A stretch of DNA of 64,000 bases. It comes from Ephydatia muelleri. Lineage: Eukaryota; Porifera; Demospongiae; Spongillida; Spongillidae. Both the position numbers and the translations under genes were made by a program. Location of the stretch: the NCBI GenBank assembly GCA_013339895.1, contig JABACO010000009.1, forward strand, positions 2,973,113 through 3,037,112, read 5' to 3'. Below the pieces are notes generated by a model. The model had not been told where the DNA came from, did not search any database, and worked only from the letters and a program-made list of their open reading frames with translations. Below, in pieces: positions 35,153-45,339 of this stretch (position 1 is its first letter; each line of letters begins with the position of its first letter).

Positions 35153-38100
35153 GTGTGGTTTTGGATGGAGAACCACATAATGAAAGTCAAGGAGCATTGC
35201 AGAGTGTGTGGTCGCTTCTTGGTGGAGGCTAGGGAAAAGAAAACAAGGAGCTCATACATCTGCCAAGAGTTTGCAGCTGACTTGTACACTGTCTTTACTA
35301 TTAACACCTGCAATGACATAGTTAACACTCACCCTCCTTGCTTCTGCTACCGTTGCAAACTGGTGCTGGATAAATGCCTAGCACAAGATCAGCAGCAGTT
35401 CACACCATTCAGAAGCATAGTCCCTTTTGAGTGGAAGCCACACACTGCAGTTGACTGTGGGGTATAGTAGTGAATAAATACACATTTTTAAAAAACATTC
35501 CTGTTCACTTTTTTTTCTTAATTACATTCAGATCTGCCATCCTAAACCACAAAGGGATAAAACATCACCACCCTGTGGTCGCCCAGCCACACACAGCCCA
35601 CAGAAGATAATTGGAGGCATTCCAGCAATAGCCCCTCCCACTGAATCCTTACTGGATGACCACTTACTGGGCAGTTCCAACAATCCAGCAACCCTGGAGC
35701 AACTGCAGTGTCCCATATGCCTGAGGATTGTACACCAGCCTCTGGAGCTCCCATGTAGGGCACTGGTGTGCACTGCCTGTCTGGTCGAGTGGTTCAAGGT
35801 GTTCAATTGTAGTGGGGTCAAGTGTCCATGCTGCTTCCATGACACTCCAATAACCGCACCCCAGCTAAAGGCAGCACCACTATTGATCGAGATACTTGAG
35901 GGACATAGTACTCCAGTGTCAAACCTGTAGGAAGGACATTAAGGCTTGCGAGTATGGTACACACCCGTGCAATGGTGAATCAACGAAGGCTGACCTGCAG
36001 ACAGCATTTCGTGTGCTCAGAAGGTTGGCTTCCTGCACTCCCTCTCAGCCAATTACGATTCCCACTGGAGGAACAGTTAAGCATATTATCAATTCCATGA
36101 CATCATAATAATACACATGTACGTACCTCATTAGCCCCTCACATTTATGCACATCACCCAGGCCCGCACCCCTACCAAGACAGCAAGTGCCAGGACCATC
36201 AAGCGCCGATGCATACAGATGCAAAACATACGAGAAGTAGTGAGCCAGGACGAGTTTTCTGCCCTTCTTCGGAGAGAGCTTGATTACCTCAGCACATCAG
36301 ACAGGCAAATACTCTTGCAAGAGGCTGGTATTGTAAGTGCGATTGGACTGGGGGAAGCATTGGCTATAAAAGTTGGCCTTGGAATGCCATGGTCAAAGCT
36401 AAGAGTGCTTTAGAAGGTGACATGTATACCACAGTGCATATTACTGATGCATTACTCCTGTGACAAATAGCCCAAAATACATGGATGATTTTCTTACTTC
36501 AAATAGGTGGTTGAAGGCCTCTGGTGTCTCCATTTCCTGTGAGGAGAAGATGAGGCAGATTGCTAGAGGGTTGCTAGGCGAGAATCTTCAAGGGGAAGTA
36601 GCCCCACTATCATTCCGCCTAAGCTCCGGTGGGGAGGAGATACGAGGAGCGCCACTTGTTTTCATGCCAGATCTCAACCAAAAGGTTATACAGATGTTGG
36701 ACGATGACCACAGGTAAGGAATACTTATATCTGTAAGTAAAGGTGATGTGTACATGCACATACTCATAGTGTTGGACGGCTTACCTGGCATAACGGCATC
36801 ATACCCCAAACTGAAGTGTGGGTGAAGCTTGGTGGTGACAAAGGAGGAAATACCACCAAAATGAATTTCCAAATTGTCAATGTACCCACACCTAACCCCA
36901 TCCATAACACCTGTGTCTTCTGCTGTTTTGCAGCTACTGACAGTGTGACCAACCTTCACAGTGCACTGGACCGCTACAGAGACCAGGTGAAGCAGCTGCA
37001 GGGCATGAAGTGGAGGTATGTTCTGATTATCACTTAAGTATCAATACACATACATCCAGGGAATACACTATTAAGGTGTTCATGTGTGGTGACTTTGAGT
37101 TTCTTACCAGGATGTATGGCTTATCCGGCACCACTGGTATGTTAGTTGACAAGAGACTATACATAATCCAATTGTTACAGGGAAGTACCCTTGCTTAATC
37201 TGCGAGATTCCACTGAAGCAAATGGTAGTACCACCTTCTTTAAGGAAACGCTATCCACAACGATCCTTGGAGCGCATTAAAGAGAGCCACAAGCAGTTCA
37301 TGGCTGCTGGAGGGAAAAGATAAAAAGTGAAAAACTACATGAACTGTGTGACTGAGCCCATTTTTGATATCTCCATCGATCAGGTACACAAATGAATTTA
37401 TGAGAGTAGCATACATATGCGTAAGATGCAATTTCATGCACTTTCACAAATAGGTGTGCCTACCTGGGCTGCACATCACTCAGGGCATCTTTGTGAAGAT
37501 ATTTGACCTGCTGGAAGATGCTTGCCACCAGTTGGACCTGCAGCTTAGCTTACACATATACTGAAGAAAGCAGCAGCTCATCCTCCTTCACAAAGTATGC
37601 TGAAGAGCTACACAAGCTGCAGGTGGCCAAGGCCAAGCTGGCTGAAGGATGCAATGGCAACACTGGAGGAAGCCATTACATATATCGCAATAGCACATGG
37701 GGAGGACAGCCAGATCCCCGAGTTCCTTATGCAGCAGGCCGAAGACATGAGGCAATCTGTGGAAACGATGGTAGACAACAGTATTATTAAGAAAGCATTA
37801 TGCATGATTTACTTGTTGACCATTATAACCAAACATAAACAGCAGGAGGAAATAGCCAACACCACCAAAGTCACAAACAAAGAGTTTGCTGCTCATGATG
37901 GTCCATTTGTGCAAGGTCTGGACAATGCCTTCCAGTCCTTTGGTGTCCATAGACAACAATACTTTGGGGGCACATTTGTTGGAAACCACATTCACAAGGC
38001 ACTCAAGGTTCGAATTGTAATTAAATACAGTTTTTTTTTACCAACTACATTCTCATTAGCCCTCAAACGTTGAGTGTTTGTGCAGCTGCATGGTGGAGGT

Positions 38101-38602
38101 GGCTAAAGCAAAGTGCCCTGCCCTAGTAGCCTCTGCTACCAGGGAGCAGACAAGGTTTAGGCGATCTCTATCCCTACTAGGGCAGTGCCACCAGATTATG
38201 ACCAAAATTACATTGATGAATCCCGATGTAATGAGCTGGGTAAGTGAATAAATGATGATACTGCCTGTAATATGTAAATTGCACAATGTATCGACAGAAA
38301 CTCTAATAGCACACTTTATGGAGGACTTCAGGTCTTCATTCCCTGACTCCTCCATACCAGTTAAGATGCACATGCTTGAAGAGCACACAGTGCCATGGGC
38401 CAGGAAAACGCATGTTGGATTTGGCCTCCTGGGAGAACAGGGGGCTGAATCCATACATGCAAGGTTCAACGGACTACAAAGGATGTACCACTCAGTACCT
38501 GACAAGGTTCAACAATTGGTGCTAATGGTAAAGGAGCATCTCCTCTCCGTGGCTCCACAAAATGTGGCAGTGATCCCTCCTACCAAGCGAATCAAGCAAT
38601 GA
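35153..38602 (+). pseudogene. RAG1-N-terminal-like zinc/RING protein fused to a DDE-like transposase
   Basis: Exon 1 (35153-35461) has CRVCGRFLVE, THPPCFCYRC and PFEWKPHT, matching the RAG1 N-terminal zinc region in order and spacing. A 70-bp intron (35462-35531) completes DCGIC. Exon 2 has a RING (CPIC ... LPCRALVCTAC ... KCPCC), then LQCQTCRKDIKACEYGTHPC, as RAG1 has a finger after its RING. Further introns read 36076-36161, 36417-36506, 36714-36769, 37016-37059, 37137-37180 and 37384-37453. The transposase part shows WVKLGGDKGG, FAATDSVTNL, CGDFEFLTRMYGLSG, CLIC, GLHITQGIFVKIF and GEQGAESIHARF. Damage: one-base insertions near 35896 and 36410, TAA at 37321, frame changes near 37555 and 37650. 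Exon joins are by eye. Confidence 0.72.
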
Positions 38603-38994
38603 CATGATCGCTATTCTCGCGTAACTTTGGTATTAAAAATCACTGGCAAAAAAAAAAGGTTGGCTTTTAGCAAATACAACTATAAGGTAGTACCTTCTAA
38701 CTCCTTTAAGATTGAGCTTTGGTTTCGACTTTCTATCGGTTGGAAACATAGATAATTCGCTTCCAACAGGAGAGGTACATCGAGAGTTACCCGCTTTCAC
38801 GAGCTATAACGCGCCACGGCAACGAAATTGTACCATGAGGTAATCACTATAAATAGAAATAAGATGCTGGCTTTATTTCGTGTTTTCAAATGGCGACAAT
38901 AACCAACCTGTTTGGGCTGGCTCACGTTGTGTTCTACCTTGGGGTTGTCATGGGCGTTGCTAAGGCACTACGTAATCACTTCAATATTTCGGGT

Positions 38995-39038
38995 AACTAA
39001 CCTAGTGTCCACAAAATGTACGGTCGCAAACAGCCGTG
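38995..39038 (-). repeat. Right terminal inverted repeat of the RAG1-like transposon
   Basis: The plus strand reads AACCTAGTGTCCACAAAATG, TACGGTCGCAAACAGCCGTG. Inverted, the outer 14 bases equal the left end, and the inner TGGACACTAGGTT also matches after an 11-base gap. Confidence 0.8.
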
Positions 39039-39039
39039 A

Positions 39040-39652
39040 CAGGCTGCCCGCCCCCCCCCCCCCCCCACCCCAACCCGTTAAGAGAGCCACGTTTGTACCC
39101 TGGCTCTTACCATAGTTGGGCCCTAGATTGCGCTTCTAAAGAGGGTGGTTAATTATCAGCGAATGAATATAATTACTTGTGGTATACAGTGAATACAACA
39201 CACGGATTTAGATTTTTAGCATCTCTGGTGTAAGAGTTCCACTATTTGCAACAATGTTCTGTACCCCTCTTCAGATAACAGAGCTACCTTGTCTCCCACA
39301 AACTCTGAAAGACACAAAGAGCTTCTCTTTCTTCCAGCGTCACTGGCAGAGGTTCCCTGTAGTTGGAGTCTGTCTCCACCATTCTGCGTGCTATTATCTG
39401 CTTTTCGTCAACGGTTAGCTGAGTCTCTTTGCTCGAACCTTGTGCCTCTGTCATGTCCCCAGATAGCAATAATGATGATGTTAGAACAAGCATATTTATG
39501 GAGCGGACTTCTAGATGTTTAGTGAATGCACTACAGTCCTTGGCTTTAGCCTGCTACAAGTGTCTTTACCACATTGATATCATGTCGTACCCGCCATAAT
39601 TATGAAATGATTAAGAATACGCCCCTGCGCGCTTTCTTAACAAGGGCAGACT
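39040..39652 (-). mobile_element. Pogo/Tigger-like element A with transposase tail
   Basis: It starts CAGGCTGCCC right after the RAG1-like transposon and ends GGGCAGACT. Its sequence is the reverse complement of the element at 40392-41145, including the tail frame (minus 39493-39284; REPLPVTLEEREAL) and the untranslated CATGATATCAATGTGGTAAAG block. A poly-C run at 39050-39066 disrupts the terminus. Internally deleted and not functional. Confidence 0.7.
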
Positions 39653-39697
39653 TTATGTAAACATAGAAGCCATATCAACCACCAGTAGAACACAATA

Positions 39698-39915
39698 CAG
39701 TCTGCCCTCAAGCGCACCGTTATAAGCACATTCGCTCGTTAGAAGCGCAGGGGCATATTCTTAATCATTTCATAATTATCGCGGGTACGCATGATATCAA
39801 TGTGGTAAAGACAGACTCTTACACCATAGATGCTAAAAATCTATAATCTGTGTGTTGTATTCACTGTATACCACAAGTAATTATAATTAACCACCTCTCA
39901 AGCTAGGGCAGCCTG
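39698..39915 (+). mobile_element. Short pogo/Tigger-like derivative B (MITE)
   Basis: It is bounded by CAGTCTGCCCTC and GGGCAGCCTG with TA on both sides, the target-site pattern of Tc1/mariner/pogo elements. Inside it keeps only the terminal blocks (TTCTTAATCATTTCATAATT, TTACACCATAGATGCTAAAA), joined across a deletion of the coding region. Confidence 0.75.
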
Positions 39916-39944
39916 TAGTGGGAAGGGCCAGACATCAAAGGGAT

Positions 39945-40013
39945 TTTGGCATGCTCTGGCAGGCCATGGATACCTATGCATTGAGGTGACAATGGCCTGC
40001 CAGAGCATGCCAA
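39945..40013. repeat. Hairpin with 22-bp perfect arms
   Basis: TTGGCATGCTCTGGCAGGCC-AT pairs perfectly with its mirror at 39992-40013 around a 24-base loop. It could be a deleted MITE or a small structured RNA precursor. Confidence 0.7.
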
Positions 40014-40269
40014 GAACTTGACCAACAGCAGCATGTGCAGACCTAGTACAAACGTTGTGTGCTAACCACAGGTGGGTCTTGCAAAAGGCATCATTTAACT
40101 TAACTAGTAATGTGCTATTTCTATGAATAGCCTTTTCGAGGCCACCCTTACACTCCCTCAGTATGTTGTTATCATTTGGTTCATACAGAGATGGAGAAGG
40201 AGATGGTACATGCTATCAAATTTACAGTTACACTGATGCCTTCCATTTAAGCATATAGCCCCAAATCAT

Positions 40270-40335
40270 GCACATGTACATGTATGTGCATAGGATGTAC
40301 AAGTATGTGCATAGGATGTACATGTATGTGCGCAC
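40270..40335 (+). repeat. Short tandem repeat GTATGTGCATAGGATGTACA
   Basis: About three units of a 20-base word rich in TACATGTA motifs. Confidence 0.7.
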
Positions 40336-40391
40336 ATGCGTGAATCTTAAACTCATTTAACTGAACTGTAATGTAGTTACATTCTGTATTA

Positions 40392-41145
40392 CAGTCTGCC
40401 CTCGTTAAGAGCTCACCCGTTATAAGCGCATTCCCTCGTTAGAAGCGCAGAGGCGTATTCTTAATCATATTAATAATTATCGCGGGCACGACATGATATC
40501 AATGTGGTAAAGACACTTGTAGCGGGCTAAAGCCAAGGACTGTAGTGCATTCACGAAACATCTAGAAGTCCGCTCCATAAATATAAAATTCTAACATCAT
40601 CATTATTGCTTAGGCTTAGGCCAGACAGGGCAGCAGTAGTGGTGGCAGAGGCTGCAGAGGAATCTCAGATGATGACTGCAATTGCATCAGCTATTGAACA
40701 TCTGCCAGTGGAAGATGGACAGCTCGATTGAGTGCAGCAGAGTGGGTCTTGGCTCCAGGAGAAATGGAGACTGAAAGTGTTGAGACCATTGCTGAAATAG
40801 CAGCCAGGCTGCTTGGTTGAGAAACTGCAGAAGAGGATGATGGAGAGCCAGACTCCAACTACGTGGAACCTCTGCCAGTGACACTGGAAGAAGCAAAGAG
40901 GAGATCTTTGTGTCTTTCAGAGTTTGTGGGAAACAAGATAGCTCTGTTCTCTGAAGAGGGGTACCGAACATTGCTGCAAATAGTGGATAAAATCCAGACT
41001 CTTACACCAGAGATGCTAAAAATCTAAATCCGTGTGTTGTATTCATACCACAATTAATTATATTCATTCGCTGATAATTAATAACCACCCTCTTTAGAAG
41101 CGCCCAACTAAGAACAAACGTGGCGCTCTTAACAGGGGCAGCCTG
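40392..41145 (+). mobile_element. Pogo/Tigger-like element C with transposase C-terminal remnant
   Basis: Terminal CAGTCTGCCCTCGTTAAGAG and inverted CTCTTAACAGGGGCAGCCTG are flanked by TA. The plus frame to 41027 reads ETESVETIAEIAARLLG, a stop, then SNYVEPLPVTLEEAKR, FVGNKIALFSEEGYRTL and KIQTLTPEMLKI. This resembles the C-terminus of Tigger-type transposases; the DDE catalytic part is deleted. Confidence 0.7.
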
Positions 41146-41431
41146 TACATTGTACAGAAGCCATACAATCACAAGTAACACAAATCAAGCATCTGATAAG
41201 TATTAACCTCTGATTTGGCCAAGCCCAAGCTGTTACATCAGCAATCACATGCCAAACTATGCACTACGGATACACTCAAGGTGTCACGTGATGAGGTATG
41301 TAGAACATACTTACGACATAGTACCTTTGGGTAACTTTATTCTTTTGAAGGCCTCGTTGGTATTTTCGGATGCCCATGGACTCCCCGAATCGCACTCTTT
41401 TCGCCGCGCGAGCAGATTCAGTACTCTCCCA

Positions 41432-41728
41432 CTACCGTTGCCTTTTAGCAGCGCGTTTCTTTTCTGGCTCTGCTTGATAGCTTTCGCGTTCAGCGGTCTG
41501 TTTCTTTTCTGTCTCTGCTTGATAGCTTTTGCGTTTAGCGGACCGTTTCTTTTCTGGCTCTGCATGATAGCTTTTGCGTTTAGCGGTCCGTTTCTTTTCT
41601 GGCTCTGCTCGATACCTTTTGCGTTCAGCGTACTGTTTCTTTTCTGGCTCTGCTCGATATCTTTCGCGTTCAGTGGTCCGTTTCTTTTCAGGCTCTGCTT
41701 TGTAGCATGCCCGTGCTGATTCTAAAAC
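41432..41728 (-). repeat. 45-bp tandem repeat, minus strand encodes a Lys/Arg-rich 15-residue repeat
   Basis: About five to six copies of a 45-bp unit. On the minus strand they read LESARACYKAEPEKKRTTER, then repeats of AEPEKKRTAKRKSY(Q/H/R), ending KRAAKRQR and TAG at 41434-41432. Similar basic repeats occur at the N-termini of Helitron/PIF1-type helicase proteins in invertebrate genomes (recollection, not checked). The hydrophobic plus-strand frame over the same bases (LFLFWLC repeats) is a shadow of this. Confidence 0.55.
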
Positions 41729-42293
41729 ATCGTCTCAAGTTTGGAGGTATTTCGCACGGCGTTTCGTTTTATTCTTTCTCTGACATGAAGGTATTTCGAG
41801 AAACAAAACTTCACTGACAAAAAGGTTTCACACCAAACGTCGATTGAATGCACCAAAGAGTTTTCCACTATTTATAGATTTATTTTGATTTCTAATTATA
41901 CGTCTTACACTGACCGTATTGTTTATTGTAAATCATTTGCTACAAGATTCTGCCTTGTAATGATACGAGTAGCGCGGCCCAAATATAATAATACAATTAC
42001 CAAAATAGACAATCGACTATTTGATCACAGTATCCAGCCAATTCTGAAACTATTGGTGAAATTTCCATTCTTTAAATGCCCAAGTTATGCGTGGATAATT
42101 CCGGGACTGGGTACGAGGATGAGCAATACCCTTTTGTTCTCTACAACCGCGCGGTTTTGCTACATGAAACATTGCAAACGACAAAATTACTCAACTTCGT
42201 CTTCTCGTTCGATCACAACAGCTAGCTAAACGATCGGATCGTCAGGAATCTCGTTATAAATGGGTCGCGTGTTTTTAATCATATTCGTCGGGG

Positions 42294-42980
42294 TCAAAAT
42301 CCTATATGGAAGTTTCTAGCGAAACTTACGATATCCATTTTGAGACGTGCAAATATAGCATCTCGTCTTGGAGAATATTTCAATAGCTTCGATATTTCTA
42401 ATGCTGTATTCAGTGTGTCTCGAAGAATTGTGTTCATTTTCACTGGGTCAGAAGCTGCTAGGTTTAAAGCATGCCCATAGCACTGGGTGTAAGTTGCTCT
42501 CGACTCTTCAGACAATATCTGCATTGCTACTCCTGTACGTGTGCCAGCCATATTAGATGCTCCGTCGTAGCATTGGCCTCTGCAGTTGGTGATAGGCAAA
42601 TTCATTCGGACCATAGTGTCTTTTTAAATGTGAACCAGCATACCACTCTTAATACTCTCCACAACATAAAGCCCAATAAAATCTTCATGGCATACAAACT
42701 GGTCGTTGACACTGCGAAAAAAAATAACGACTTGTTCCTTATTTGATGCCATTATTGTAATGTACTTGGCCTTTTCAATTGAAGAACTAATGTCACAATG
42801 TTCAACGCCAGAGCAAGGCCTTGTCCGGCTAAAAAAAAGTATGCTTTCAGCTATTGTAATTAGGCACTGACGACTTAGTTGCTTCTCTTCTGTGTGTGAT
42901 GAACAGGACGGCTGCGTCAAAATTCGTCTAATTTGTGTTCTCTTCATTTGTTTAGTGTCAGTCTGCAGCAAAGTAGCACT
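42294..42980 (-). pseudogene. hAT transposase (ZMYM1/DUF4371-like), central fragment
   Basis: The minus strand shows FVCHEDFIGLYVVESIKSGM near 42680, then LPITNCRGQCYDGASNMAGT, YTQCYGHALNLAASDPVK and LLKYSPRRDAIFARLK. This is the RNase-H-like central region of ZMYM1-type hAT transposases. It breaks near 42615-42624. It complements the C-terminal half found at 22.9-24.0 kb but is a different copy. Confidence 0.8.
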
Positions 42981-43181
42981 CTGCTCGATCGTATCGTAAT
43001 ATGGCGACTAGAGACATGTAGTTTATTGTATTATCAAATGTTGTAATGTATTTTCAACACTTTATCAATTGGATGTGAACCCGTGGTTGTTGTGTAGTTT
43101 ATTAAATTTAATCAGTTGTTGAAGCATTAGTTTACGGTGCATACACGAGATTTTGATACCTGTGTAAGCACTCCGTAAGGA

Positions 43182-43285
43182 TCACACTTCAGGGGTGTTG
43201 TTCTTACACCCCTTGAGTGTTAGCTACTACACTCCACGGCGTGTTATTCCTAAGCAGGTACATCTTTTTTAACAGTGTGGGTAGG
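43182..43285 (-). mobile_element. hAT-type terminal region (5' side of the remnant at 42.3-43.0 kb)
   Basis: Read inverted it begins CACTGTTAAAAAAGATG and carries GTGTTA/GGGGTGT words, like the terminus at 61800-62022. Confidence 0.5.
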
Positions 43286-43889
43286 AGTGTTTTAGAAATC
43301 ACTTCAAATTCGGTGTCTACGTAGACTGAGGGGTCCTGTTGCAATTGATATCTTCTGTTCGTTAATTTGTACTTTACCCATTACAGAGATACATACAGCT
43401 GTGCCAAGTAATTGAACATTTTCCCGCTCGATTCACGCCAATTATTTTCTCCATGAATTGGAAGAATTATTGGCGCAAAACGACGGGGAAAATGTGTATT
43501 AACTTTGCACAGCGGTATCTCCCGCCGTAAAAATTGTAACGAACAGAACAAATCGATAGCGACAGGATCGCTCTATGTACATGCCGAATTTAAAGTGATG
43601 AAGTTGAACACTCTACCTGAAGATGCGGCGGTTTTTAATGACAGATCATCGAGACAAACATTGGTGCTTCCCGGTGATGCATGATTTTATAGGAAGCCTT
43701 CCCGTCAAGCCTATAGTAAGAGTTTTGCTCGAAAATATGCACACGTGACTCGTCATACCATTTGGCTGCAATGCAGGTAGCCACGTGCACGGTTCTGCCT
43801 TTCTCAGTGTGAAGAATCCCATTCCAGCATCGATCTCACAAACAACCCTCTGTTATTATTATTATTATTATAGTCATTCATCCGCTTAA

Positions 43890-44217
43890 TACGGACTTGA
43901 TTCTGGAAGCGAGTTTGGCTTCAGGCAACTCTGCAGAGGTTGGTGAGATTGAAAAGCATGCCAAGAATGATCAGATGTGTGCAAGGTTGGGCTGGACATG
44001 TATTCCATTAGTGGTGGAAGTCTATGGTGGTTGGGGATGTGAAGCCAAAGAATGCTACTCTAGATTGAGCAAGAGGCTAGCTATGCAAGTGGGAATCTGT
44101 GAAACTGAGGCACTGTGCCAAATGTACTGTCTGCTGGCTGTCACACTGATGAGACAGAATGCAAGAGCCATCCTCCTCAGATGTGCCCGTGCTCCCCTTC
44201 TTGAGTATTCTCATTAG
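43890..44217 (+). pseudogene. Non-LTR retrotransposon endonuclease-domain tail, copy 1
   Basis: The frame starting ILEASLASGNSAEVGEIEKH continues AKNDQMCARLGWTCIPLVVE, VYGGWGCEA and ends with the MRQNARAILLRC motif. The motif order (EKH...LGW.CIPLVVE.YG.WG) is that of the restriction-like endonuclease tail of some non-LTR elements. An ATT microsatellite lies at each end. Only the 3' end of the element is present, as usual for target-primed 5' truncation. Confidence 0.6.
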
Positions 44218-44306
44218 TGTATTCTTGTATCCTGATTATTATTATTATTATTAGTTTATAAATAATAATAATATACAGGATACAAGAATACACTAATGAG
44301 AATAAA
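44208..44306. repeat. Inverted repeat around ATT/AAT microsatellites
   Basis: CTCATTAGTGTATTCTTGTA-TCCTG, then (ATT)n and (AAT)n, then the exact mirror ending CACTAATGAG. Two element tails appear to face each other across their microsatellites. Confidence 0.85.
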
Positions 44307-44454
44307 TGCACTATTATTATTATTATTACATGTACTATAATAATACACAATCAACACATATACTGGTCTAAATAAATGCACCTTAATTATAGTAAAGTCA
44401 CCTATAACTATAAATCCACACTCACACCTCAACCCCCCTCCTCCAAATGAACCC

Positions 44455-44600
44455 TTGCACGGGAGAGCAATGCTCTTGCATTAGCTCTCACGAGGGAAAG
44501 GCTCAGCCTCTGGTACAATGTGGTAGTAGCCTGCGATCTGCTGCATCCCATTTGGATCGCTAGACGAGCCGCCAGACGTTTATTATTATTATTATTAAAA
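44455..44600 (-). pseudogene. Non-LTR endonuclease tail, copy 2 (minus strand fragment)
   Basis: The minus strand reads RLAARLAIQMGCSRSQATTT, LYQRLSLSLVRANARALLSR. It equals the last forty residues of the copies at 43.9 and 44.7 kb and starts from an (AAT)n run. Confidence 0.6.
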
Positions 44601-44661
44601 TAACAACATTACAGGGAATGTGACATATATAGACGGCATTAACCTCTTCCACAGGCCCTAG

Positions 44662-45180
44662 TTGTGCATTAAAATTACGGGAGTGGACAATAGGGCCAGG
44701 GATGTAGTGCTTCAGACCTGCCATCGTGCCTGCATAAGCGCCAAGGCGGAGGCTGGTAGTGGACTAGGACATGAGCTTCGGAACACACGCCCTGCTGACA
44801 TCCTAGCTTCCAATTGGCTCTGTGGCAAGCCTGCTGCCTTTGACCTTACTGTGGTGTCTCCGCTTAACCCTACCTTTATCTCTGAAGCGGGTCGCACAGC
44901 AGGGTCAGCAGCGGTTGCCGCTGAGCTAAGGAAGCACTCTGCCAATGATGCCAAGTGTTCCAAGTTGGGGTGGACGTGTATTCCCCTTGTGGCCGAGTCA
45001 TATGGAGCTTGGGGCAGCGAAGCGGTGCAAGCTTTTTCACGGCTCGCATCATACCATGCCACAAGGACCAACTCCCCCAAGTCCAAGGTTGTCTGCAGCC
45101 TGTACGGCCGCCTTAATTTGACTCTTGTGCGAGCCAATGCCCGAGCCCTCCTCTTACGATGTGTATTCCCTGTAATGTTG
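44662..45180 (+). pseudogene. Non-LTR endonuclease tail, copy 3
   Basis: The frame contains RPADILASNWLCGKPAAFDL-TVVSPL, KHSANDAKCSKLGWTCIPLV, AESYGAWGSEA and LVRANARALLLRC. The D of FDLTV and the E of LVAE could be the PD-(D/E)xK-like acidic pair. The frame runs on to 45330 through AT-rich repeat sequence that is probably not coding. RT is missing upstream. Confidence 0.65.
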
Positions 45181-45339
45181 TTATTTAATAATAATAATAG
45201 TTATTTTAATGTTCAAATAAATGCACATTATTATTTACATCAGCACCAGATAATAAAAGGTTTATGGCGGAGGAGCTATCCTAGAAAGGATAGCTGTGGC
45301 ATTATTAAAAATAATAATAATAATAATTAATAATAATTA

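Larger units (their letters stand above)
34727..39038 (+). mobile_element. DNA transposon encoding a RAG1-N-terminus-like protein
   Basis: The left end starts CACGGCTGTTTGCGGCTGGA at 34727. The right end (38995-39038), read inverted, starts CACGGCTGTTTGCGACCG and then shares TGGACACTAGGTT with the left, after an 11-base insertion. These are terminal inverted repeats of about 30-40 bp. Between them a single plus-strand multi-exon gene fills about 3.4 kb. No clear target duplication is visible: a Tigger-like element starts at 39040, one base past the right end. The gene carries frameshifts and at least one stop, so this copy is not active. The nearest published idea I know is the mollusc N-RAG-TP element; identity with it needs a search. 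Confidence 0.75.

Noticed and set aside
41249-41719. Hydrophobic repeat membrane protein on plus
   Set aside because: The opposite strand gives a consistent charged 15-residue repeat typical of known proteins, so the plus frame is a shadow.
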